From positions 26,552-90,551 of the forward strand of contig DAHUYO010000005.1 in NCBI GenBank assembly GCA_027315185.1: a stretch of DNA of 64,000 bases. Reading direction: 5' to 3'. Positions 56,581-64,000 of this stretch are shown piece by piece (position 1 is the first letter of the stretch; each line of letters begins with the position of its first letter). The notes under the pieces were generated by a model. It ran no database searches. It was not told the origin of the DNA and saw nothing but the letters and a program-made list of their open reading frames with translations. The position numbers and the translations under genes are program-made. The DNA comes from Acidobacteriota bacterium (GTDB taxonomy: Bacteria; Acidobacteriota; Terriglobia; Terriglobales; SCQP01).

Positions 56581-57417
56581 TTAGCGGGCCCGTTTTGCGG
56601 CGGCACCCAGCGTCGCCGCGAGCAGGGCGGGGTGATCGGACAGAATTCCCGCGACGCCGATGGCGGCGAGCTGGCGCATGCGCTCCGGACGATTGACCGT
56701 CCAGGCGAGCACGGGCAGATGGCGGCGGCGGCAGGCGCGGAGAAAGGACGCCGTGACGCGGCGCTCGTGGGCGGCCACACAGGCGAGGGAGACGCGGGGC
56801 CAGCGCAAAGGCTGGCGGGAGGAGATGTTCCAGCACAGCGGCAAGGTGGGCTCCAAGGCGGCCAGGCGGCGGAGGACCGAGGGCTCGAACGAGCTGACGA
56901 CAAAACCGCGCCGCGGCGGCTGGCGGCGCAACAGATGCACCAGCAACTGCTCGCTTCCCGGCGCTTTCAGTTCCAAGTCCAACCAACAACGCGAGCCGTA
57001 GTGGCGCAAGACCTCGGGAAGCGTGGCGAGATAAGGGTGCAGCCGGCGCAGATCTTGCAGCGCGGTGGCGGCGATCAAGCGCCGACCCAGCCGGGCATTG
57101 TGGTGCACGACGAGATGGCCGTCCAGAGTGCTGCGGATGTCCAACTCCAAACCGCCAAGGCCGGCGGAATAGGCGCGATGGAATGCGGCCAGCGAATTTT
57201 CCGCTTCGTGCGTCGGTTGGCCCAAATGCTGAAGGCGATGGCCGCGATGGCCCACCAACAACAACGGAACGGCGGAGTGAACCGGCGCGAGCCGAGGTGA
57301 TTGGGTGCTGGCGCCCAGGGCAGGGTCTAATGCGGGCGGTCGAATGGCCGACCGGTGCCGCGCGGGCACCTTCCGTTCCTCCCTGAACCGCGGGTACTCC
57401 AGATTTTGGAAACGCAT
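56581..57417 (-). CDS. Glycerophosphodiester phosphodiesterase
   Basis: LLLVGHRGHRLQ...EAENSLAAFHRAYSAGLGGLELDIRSTLDGHLVVHHNARLGR. Confidence 0.88.
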   Translation of the reverse strand: MRFQNLEYPRFREERKVPARHRSAIRPPALDPALGASTQSPRLAPVHSAVPLLLVGHRGHRLQHLGQPTHEAENSLAAFHRAYSAGLGGLELDIRSTLDGHLVVHHNARLGRRLIAATALQDLRRLHPYLATLPEVLRHYGSRCWLDLELKAPGSEQLLVHLLRRQPPRRGFVVSSFEPSVLRRLAALEPTLPLCWNISSRQPLRWPRVSLACVAAHERRVTASFLRACRRRHLPVLAWTVNRPERMRQLAAIGVAGILSDHPALLAATLGAAAKRAR

Positions 57418-57522
57418 GGGAGATTTTCTCCCTGAACAGCAAACAACTAGATTTTAATGGACTTATTACAGCGCATTGGCGCGGCCACGGTGGCTGTTTT
57501 GCCACCAGGATCGAGCATCCTG

Positions 57523-57531
57523 TGATATAGT
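57523..57531 (+). promoter_or_regulatory. Possible extended -10 promoter element (TGATATAGT) upstream of the 57604 gene
   Basis: TGn-TATAGT; preceded by inverted repeat GGTGGC...GCCACC. Confidence 0.3.
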
Positions 57532-57603
57532 GGATTTTTCGGTGCCGTTCGCTGCGACCGCGGATTGAGCGGCGCGTCGCCCGCATCGCCGAGACGAGAG
57601 CTT

Positions 57604-57861
57604 ATGACCAAACTCCGCATGATGAAATATTCCCTCATCCCCCAGGGGACGCGGGCAATCGTTTGTGAAGGAACCATTCGCCTGGCGCTGGTGGATAACG
57701 GCAAGCTCGATAAATACTGCCGCGACAATGGGCGCAAGCTGCCGGCCGATGAAGACATCCAGTGGGCATTGAAGCATGCTTTGCTGGCGCGCTACCGCGT
57801 GTTCAGCAAACCGATGTCGCGCCGCGAGGTGGAAACCGCCGCGCGCCTGGCGGATTCCTAA
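57604..57861 (+). CDS. Hypothetical protein (85 aa)
   Basis: MTKLRMMKYSLIPQGTRAIVCEGTIRLALVDNGKLDKYCRDNGRKLP...; followed by a clear terminator. Confidence 0.65.
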   Translation: MTKLRMMKYSLIPQGTRAIVCEGTIRLALVDNGKLDKYCRDNGRKLPADEDIQWALKHALLARYRVFSKPMSRREVETAARLADS

Positions 57862-57889
57862 TCCGCACCGTCCGGTCTGAGGTTCGCTA

Positions 57890-57917
57890 AACGCCCGCCT
57901 TCCGGCGGGCGTTTTTT
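57890..57917. terminator. Rho-independent terminator AACGCCCGCC-ttcc-GGCGGGCGTTTTTT
   Basis: Perfect stem and T6 tract between convergent genes. Confidence 0.9.
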
Positions 57918-58158
57918 ATTCCGCGGTGTCCTCGGCGAACTGCTTTTCTACTTCGCCCAGCACGGCGGTGACCGTGGTGGCTTGGCCCAGGCGCCAGGCC
58001 GCCTCAATGCGCTCGGCTTCTTCCGGATAACGCATGGCGATCATGCGCAGGGCTTGGGCGGGGGGTTCGGCGCCAGCCCCAAGGGACGCTATCTGCGCCC
58101 GCAACAGCGCCATGCCCTGGATCATCGCTTCGTCGTCGCTGAGCCGTCCACCGTTCAT
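57916..58158 (-). CDS. Hypothetical protein (80 aa)
   Basis: [25 protein letters not shown]... Confidence 0.5.
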   Translation of the reverse strand: MNGGRLSDDEAMIQGMALLRAQIASLGAGAEPPAQALRMIAMRYPEEAERIEAAWRLGQATTVTAVLGEVEKQFAEDTAE

Positions 58159-58201
58159 GGCGCCAGTTTACCAGGTGCCTGCCGCCGGCAGCGACACATT
58201 G

Positions 58202-58237
58202 ACCCGCGCGGGGACCCGCGCGGGGACCCGCGCGGGC
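58202..58237. repeat. Tandem repeat, 12-bp unit GACCCGCGCGGG x3
   Basis: Read directly, upstream of mnmG. Confidence 0.8.
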
Positions 58238-58287
58238 CCAGCCCCGCCGCAGACGGGGCAGCCCACGCGAATAGAATGGAAAGAGCG

Positions 58288-60249
58288 ATGGCGGGAGCGG
58301 GTCTTTACGGGGAGCGATACGACGTGGCCGTGGTAGGCGGCGGACACGCCGGATGCGAGGCGGCGGTGGCGGCGGCGCGGATGGGTTTGCGCACCGCGCT
58401 GTTCACGCTGAACCTGGACCTGATCGCGCAAATGTCCTGCAATCCGGCGATTGGCGGCATCGCCAAGGGGCACCTGGTGCGGGAAGTGGACGCACTGGGC
58501 GGCGTGATGGGGCAAGTGGCGGATGACACCGGCATCCAGTTCCGGCTGCTCAACACCAGCCGCGGCCCGGCGGTATGGTCGCCACGGGCGCAAGCGGACA
58601 AGAAGCAGTACCGGATTCGCATGCGCCAAGTGCTGGAGGCCGAGCCCAACCTGCACATTCGCCAAGCGGAGGTGGTGGACATCGTCACCGAGCCGGCCGA
58701 CGGCGACGGACGGCGGCGGGCGACCGGAGTGCTGCTGCGGGATGGGCGCCGGATTACGACGCAGGCGGTGGTCATCACCACGGGAACATTCCTGAACGGG
58801 CTGATTCACGTCGGCGAAACGACCTATCCGGCGGGACGCAGCGGCGAGCCCGCGGCGCACCATTTGGGCGAGGCGTTGAAGCGGCTGGGCTTTGCTTGCG
58901 GGCGGCTGAAGACGGGAACGCCGCCGCGGCTGGATGGACGCAGCATTGACTGGGGCCAATTCCAACCGCAACCGGGAGATTCCGAGCCCACGCCGTTCTC
59001 ATTTTTGACCCGCCGCATCACCCGCCCGCAGGTGCAGTGCCATATCGCCTACAGCAATTTGGAGACGGCGCGGATCATTCGCGAGAACCTGCACCGCAGC
59101 CCGCTATATTCCGGGCAGATCGCCGGCGTGGGGCCGCGGTATTGCCCCAGCTTCGAGGACAAGATCGTCAAGTTTCCGGAAAAGGACCGGCACCAGATTT
59201 TCTTGGAGCCGGAAGGGTTGGACACGAACGAAATCTACGTCAACGGCTTTTCGACTTCCATGCCGCTGGACGTCCAGGCGGCGATGCTGGCGTCCATTCC
59301 CGGGTTGGAACGGGCGGAGATGCTGCGGCCCGGTTACGCCATTGAATATGACTTCGTGCAGCCGACGGAACTGGGGCCGACGCTGGAAACCAAAGCCGTC
59401 GCGGGACTGTTTTTGGCCGGGCAGATCAACGGCACCACGGGATATGAAGAGGCGGCATGCCAAGGGCAGATTGCGGGCATCAACGCGGCGCTGGCGGTCC
59501 GGGGCGAGGAAGCGCTGGTATTGAGCCGCACCGAAGCCTATGCGGGGATTTTGGTGGACGATTTGATCGCCCGCGGGGCGGATGAACCCTATCGCATGTT
59601 CACCTCGCGGGCGGAGTTTCGGCTACATCTGCGCATGGACAATGCCGACCGGCGCTTGACCCCGCTGGGACGGCGGGTGGGCCTGGTCAGCGCGGAGCGA
59701 TGGGCGGTGTTTTGCGCCAAGCGGGAGCGGATCGAAACGCTGGCGGCGTTTTTCGCGGAGCACCGGCCGGACCCGAAAACGCCGGCGGGGGCGGCGGTGC
59801 ATGCCAAGGCGGGTGGGCCGTTGCCCGACCGGCCCACGGCGGAACAATTGCTGCGGCGGCCGGAACTGCGGTTTAGCGACTTTCTGCCGCTGTTAGAAGA
59901 GCATTTGCCCGGACTGTTGGCGGCGCAGTGGGAAGCGGACCCGGCGCGATGGGAACAGCAGGCGGTGGAAACCGAGATCAAATTCGCCGGCTACCTAGCG
60001 CAGCAACGGCGGGAGATGGAACGGGTGCGAAAGGCGGAGGGGCAAGCGATTCCGGCTGGCTTCGACTACACCGCGATCTCGGGGCTGTCGCGGGAAATGA
60101 AGGAGAAGTTGACCCGCGTGCGGCCGTTGACCTTGGCGCAGGCGGCGCACATTCCCGGGGTGACGGCGGCGGCGGTGTCCCTGCTGCATGTCCTGATCGA
60201 AGCGCAGGGGCGGTCGCGAGCACGGAGCGGGGAACAACTACACGCGTAG
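58288..60249 (+). CDS. mnmG: tRNA uridine-5-carboxymethylaminomethyl modification enzyme
   Basis: [90 protein letters not shown]. Confidence 0.95.
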   Translation: MAGAGLYGERYDVAVVGGGHAGCEAAVAAARMGLRTALFTLNLDLIAQMSCNPAIGGIAKGHLVREVDALGGVMGQVADDTGIQFRLLNTSRGPAVWSPRAQADKKQYRIRMRQVLEAEPNLHIRQAEVVDIVTEPADGDGRRRATGVLLRDGRRITTQAVVITTGTFLNGLIHVGETTYPAGRSGEPAAHHLGEALKRLGFACGRLKTGTPPRLDGRSIDWGQFQPQPGDSEPTPFSFLTRRITRPQVQCHIAYSNLETARIIRENLHRSPLYSGQIAGVGPRYCPSFEDKIVKFPEKDRHQIFLEPEGLDTNEIYVNGFSTSMPLDVQAAMLASIPGLERAEMLRPGYAIEYDFVQPTELGPTLETKAVAGLFLAGQINGTTGYEEAACQGQIAGINAALAVRGEEALVLSRTEAYAGILVDDLIARGADEPYRMFTSRAEFRLHLRMDNADRRLTPLGRRVGLVSAERWAVFCAKRERIETLAAFFAEHRPDPKTPAGAAVHAKAGGPLPDRPTAEQLLRRPELRFSDFLPLLEEHLPGLLAAQWEADPARWEQQAVETEIKFAGYLAQQRREMERVRKAEGQAIPAGFDYTAISGLSREMKEKLTRVRPLTLAQAAHIPGVTAAAVSLLHVLIEAQGRSRARSGEQLHA

Positions 60250-60255
60250 GAGGCG

Positions 60256-60975
60256 ATGACCATGGAAGCGACCGGTTCAACTACTACTGTAAAGTTAACC
60301 GTTTCCGATGACGGCGAGATGGCGGCATTCGTGGCCCGGCCGGCGGGCACGCCGCGGGGCGGGTTACTGGTGTTCCAGGAGGCGTTTGGCGTCAACGCCC
60401 ACATTCGCGATGTGGCCCAGCGCTGGGCGGCGGAGGGGTACACGGCGATCGCGCCGGAGCTGTTCCACCGGAGCGGGCCGGGCTTCGAGGGCAAATACGA
60501 CGATTTTCCGGCGGTGATGGGGCATATGAAACGGCTCACGCGGGAGGGTTTGGTGGCGGATATCCGGGCGGCGCACGGCTGGCTGGAGAAGGAGGGCCGG
60601 ATCGGGGGCGCGGCCAAGGACCGCATTGGGGCGATCGGGTTTTGCATGGGCGGCCGGGTGGCGATGTGGGCGGCAACGGCCGTGCCGTTAGCGGCGGCGG
60701 TCAGCTATTACGGCGCGGGATTTCCGGCGGAAAAGGCTGCGGAGGTGAAGGCGCCGCTGATGCTGTACTGGGGCGGGCTGGACAAGCACATCACGCCGGA
60801 GATTCGGCGCGGACTGGTGGATGCGTTGACGGCGGCGGGCAAGGAGTTCAGTTCCACGGTGTTTTCGCAAGCCGACCATGGCTTCAACTGCGACCAGCGC
60901 GCCAGCTTCAACCCCGAGGCGTCGGCGCTGGCGGGGGCAATGACGCGGGCGTTCTTCGAGCGGCACATTCGCTAG
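60256..60975 (+). CDS. Dienelactone hydrolase family protein
   Basis: VFQEAFGVNAHIRDVAQRWAAEGYTAIAPELFHR, IGFCMGGRVA, ADHGFNC. Confidence 0.88.
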   Translation: MTMEATGSTTTVKLTVSDDGEMAAFVARPAGTPRGGLLVFQEAFGVNAHIRDVAQRWAAEGYTAIAPELFHRSGPGFEGKYDDFPAVMGHMKRLTREGLVADIRAAHGWLEKEGRIGGAAKDRIGAIGFCMGGRVAMWAATAVPLAAAVSYYGAGFPAEKAAEVKAPLMLYWGGLDKHITPEIRRGLVDALTAAGKEFSSTVFSQADHGFNCDQRASFNPEASALAGAMTRAFFERHIR

Positions 60976-61006
60976 CGGTGCGGCGGGCCGGCGGCGGCTT
61001 CGCTGG

Positions 61007-61208
61007 GCAGCCGGGGACGGCTACCCTACTGGTGCGCTCGGCGCGAAGAAAGTGGGATAGGCGTCCTCGCCCGTCCGCGTTTTGGCAGCCGGGGACGCCG
61101 GCTTCGCCGGGCAGCCGGGGACGGCGGCTTTGCCGGGCAGCCGGGGACGGCTACCCTACTGTTACGCTCGGGGCGAAGAAAGTGGGATGGGCGTCCTCGC
61201 CTGTCCGC
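61007..61208. repeat. Direct repeat array: two ~72-bp units (61007-61078, 61137-61208) flanking two 26-bp units (61085, 61111), each starting GCAGCCGGGGAC
   Basis: Read directly. Confidence 0.8.
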
Positions 61209-61630
61209 CCACGCCGCCCCGTGGAATCGGTTCATTCATTCGGCCGCGCGTCATCGCACCACAATTGGCCGCCGCTCTCCCGCCGCGGCCAGGCGCATCG
61301 CGGCCGGCTCAGCCGCCAGCGGTGAAGCTGGCGGGGGAAGGTACCCGCCGAAGCGAGCCAGAGCCGGCCAGCCGTGAATATAACAGAAGACTAGGTTGGC
61401 GAGTTAGTACTGCAGGTGTTTCGGGCCCGGCCGGACGCGCACCTTCCGAGGCGGGCGCCGGAGCGACGGGGACGTGGACCGCAGCTCTGCCGCCAGGGCG
61501 CGCTGCTTACGCGGCAGCGCGGGTGCGGCAGCCGAGGCGAGCGGGGCGGGCGGGCTACGGCCTGCCGCCGGACCCTTGCGAGCGCGGCCGGCAGGACGCC
61601 GGCGCTCCCGGATTGGGCGATGCTAGGCGG

Positions 61631-62983
61631 ATGGCGCCACGACAGCCCGAACCATCCGCTCCTCCGAACACCACCCACGCCGCCAGTCGGCCGAGCCGGC
61701 GGGCGCTGCTGGCCGGGGCGATCGGCAACATTTTGGAGTGGTACGACTTCGGACTGTATGGGTTGTTGGCGCCGGTGTTGGCGCACTTGTTTTTTCCCGG
61801 CCAAAGCCATCTGGCGGCGCTGCTGGAGGTTTACGGCGGGTTCGCGGCAGGGTTTGCCATGCGCCCGTTGGGGGCGGTGGTGCTGGGCCGCTGGGGCGAC
61901 CGGATCGGGCGGCGGTTCGTGCTGGTGGTCTCGGTGGCGCTGATGGGCGCGGCGACGGTGGCCATCGGCGTGTTGCCCAGTTATGCGGTCATCGGCTTGT
62001 GGGCGCCGGTGCTGCTGATCGTGATCCGGCTGTTCCAGGGTTTTTCCGTCGGCGGGGAGTTCGTCGGCTCGGTGACCTATCTGGTGGAGGTGGCCGAACC
62101 GGGGCGGCGGGGGCTGACCGGCAGCCTGGCGAATATCGGCTCGACGGTCGGGATGCTGCTGGCGGCGGGGGCGGCGGCGGTGGCGGCGGCTTGGGCCGGG
62201 CCGAGTTTATTAGAAAGCTGGGCATGGCGGGCGCCGTTTTTGGCGGGCGGCATATTGGCGCTGGCGGGATACCTGCTGCGACGGCAATTGCCGGAACCGG
62301 AACGGCGCAGCGGCGAGCGTCCCGCGGCGCAGGCCAAGCCGGTCGCGGAGATAGGCGGCGCAAGGCGGCGGCAGGCGCCGCTGGGACAGGCGCTGCGCGA
62401 GGCGCCGCGGCTGATGCTGCTGATCACGCTGTTCACCAGCGGCTATGGCATCGCCGACTATTTGACAATGGTGTTCCTGCCCACCTTCGCCCATACCTGG
62501 GGCCATTTCCCGCTGGCGGAGGTGTTGCGCATCAATACCGTCGGGCAGGCGGTGGCGCTGGCGGTGGTGCCGCTGGCGGGGTGGATCTCAGACCGCTTCT
62601 TGCGGCGGGGCAAGCTGCTGACGCTGGCGTTCGCCGGCGTGGCGGTCTTCGCGTGGGAAGGCTTTGCCCTGGCGCGGCAGGGGAGCAGCGGAGGGCTATG
62701 GCTGGCGCAGTTGGGATTCGCCGCCCTGTTCGCGCTGATGATGGGAACCGCGCCGGCGATGCTGGCGGAGCAATTTCCACCGGAGTATCGCGTGACCGGA
62801 CATGCGGTGGCATTCAACGTGGGCATCGGCATGGCGGGAGGAACGGCGCCGCTGGTGGCGCTGGCGCTGATCCACGCAAGCGGAAACCCGATGATGGCGG
62901 CGGGGTATTTGATCTTCGCCGCGGTGCTGGCGGCGGTGACGGTGGGGTTGTTGCCCGACCGCAGCCGGGATTCCCTGCTCTAG
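61631..62983 (+). CDS. MFS transporter, MHS/ProP-like
   Basis: GAIGNILEWYDFGLYGLLAPVLAHLFFP, RPLGAVVLGRWGDRIGRR, RLFQGFSVGGEFVGSVTYLVEVAEPGRRG. Confidence 0.88.
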   Translation: MAPRQPEPSAPPNTTHAASRPSRRALLAGAIGNILEWYDFGLYGLLAPVLAHLFFPGQSHLAALLEVYGGFAAGFAMRPLGAVVLGRWGDRIGRRFVLVVSVALMGAATVAIGVLPSYAVIGLWAPVLLIVIRLFQGFSVGGEFVGSVTYLVEVAEPGRRGLTGSLANIGSTVGMLLAAGAAAVAAAWAGPSLLESWAWRAPFLAGGILALAGYLLRRQLPEPERRSGERPAAQAKPVAEIGGARRRQAPLGQALREAPRLMLLITLFTSGYGIADYLTMVFLPTFAHTWGHFPLAEVLRINTVGQAVALAVVPLAGWISDRFLRRGKLLTLAFAGVAVFAWEGFALARQGSSGGLWLAQLGFAALFALMMGTAPAMLAEQFPPEYRVTGHAVAFNVGIGMAGGTAPLVALALIHASGNPMMAAGYLIFAAVLAAVTVGLLPDRSRDSLL

Positions 62984-63392
62984 ACGGGGCGATAAGCGGC
63001 GCAGGGCTTTGTTCTCGGCGGCTTGGGCCGGATCGGGTAAATCCCTGTACTCCTCCCGGCCCGCGCCGCCTGCGGCCTCGCCCTGCTTGCCTCTCGCCCC
63101 GCTCCAACCCCGTGCGGTGCGCCCAGCGGTGGATAGCGGAGCTAATGCCGGCGGGGCGATAACACGTCGCACCGCGTCGTTGGACGTCCTTTACGCCTAT
63201 GCTGCGCTGCGGCTTCGTTTGGCGCCTGATGGCTGCAAGGAACCGCCTCGGCGCGTCGCCAGGTCTCCGTGATCCGCGCAGCGCGGCGGCTTGGAAATCG
63301 CGTCCTTACCACGCGTGGACGCTGGGACGGGGTGGGCCCCCAAGAACCCAAGCGGCGCGCAGCCCACTCCCTGTGCGCCGCCGGGCGGGAGT

Positions 63393-64000
63393 TTAGCCCT
63401 CGGCGAAGATGCCGGCGCCAGTCGCCGAGTGGCCATGTTGCGCCACCACCAGATCGTTTTTCACGCCGAAGATGCCGGGCAGCCGCGCGATCGCCATGTA
63501 AGCGAGCTGCCGGTCCATGGCACTCTCCACGACCCCGTGCAGCGTCACGCGATCGTCATTGACGACGATGCGAATGGTGTGCGCCGGGTTCATGGCGTAA
63601 CGCGCCAGCACGGCATTGCGATAGATGGCCCGCGCGGCATCGAAGCGGACGTCGTTGCCGATCAAGGATTGCAGGCGAATATGGTCCACCAGCCCGCGCA
63701 CGCCCTTGGTGTTCTCGACGATATTCAGCGCGGCCCAGCGGCTGTTCGGATCCCAGGCGCTGCCGCTGACCGTAACCACGCCATGGTGCACATGGACGGC
63801 GAAGAAGTTGAAGATCTGGCCCCAATCCAGACGGCTGTAGATCAGCCGCTGCGCGATCTTTGCGCGCAGGACGGCGTCGGACACATAAGGCGCGTTGACC
63901 GCCACGCGGTTGACCAGGCGCCGCCCCGCGGCGACCTTCTGGGCCCAGTGCTGGGCCTGGAGCTCGGAGCGCAGGTCGCGCACGGATCCGGTCAAGACCA
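63393..64000 (-). CDS. BON domain protein, possibly truncated by the window edge
   Basis: VHHGVVTVSGSAWDPNSRWAALNIVENTKGVRGLVDHIRL and HTIRIVVNDDRVTLHGVVESAMDRQLAYMAIARLPGIFGVKNDLVV. Confidence 0.8.
   Translation of the reverse strand, partial: VLTGSVRDLRSELQAQHWAQKVAAGRRLVNRVAVNAPYVSDAVLRAKIAQRLIYSRLDWGQIFNFFAVHVHHGVVTVSGSAWDPNSRWAALNIVENTKGVRGLVDHIRLQSLIGNDVRFDAARAIYRNAVLARYAMNPAHTIRIVVNDDRVTLHGVVESAMDRQLAYMAIARLPGIFGVKNDLVVAQHGHSATGAGIFAEG

Noticed and set aside
61007-61208. CRISPR-like array
   Set aside because: Repeats are contiguous or unequal in length with no unique equal-sized spacers and no cas genes nearby

Overview
A GC-rich (about 70% by eye), gene-dense bacterial chromosomal window with acidobacterial character (inferred from gene content and the style of the intergenic repeats; not verified). 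Most of it is housekeeping: ECF sigma/anti-sigma modules, pdhAB, ribBA, otsAB, citrate synthase, xerC, suhB-like, GH29 fucosidase, gmhA, leuA and leuB, a nadC-birA-coaX cofactor cluster, an ABC-F protein, a KDG-kinase/eda pair, queA, mnmG, and DoxX, DedA, CDF and MFS membrane proteins. No rRNA, tRNA, CRISPR array or intact transposon was recognised. The most unusual items are: (1) a possible 19-codon micro-ORF or small RNA at 186-262 (minus), with an unusually long match to the 16S 3' end and followed by hairpins; (2) a 644-aa protein made almost entirely of about 22-residue repeats; (3) a small defence-island remnant at 32.7-34.6 kb (HepT/MntA pair, TIGR02391-like protein, C-terminal stub of a helicase/restriction protein); (4) a VapBC module inside the leu cluster whose toxin is both frameshifted and mutated at a likely catalytic residue; (5) an AMP-ligase/ACP/PlsC fusion enzyme; (6) several families of dispersed palindromic intergenic repeats. 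Function calls come from reading the translations; no database search was run.
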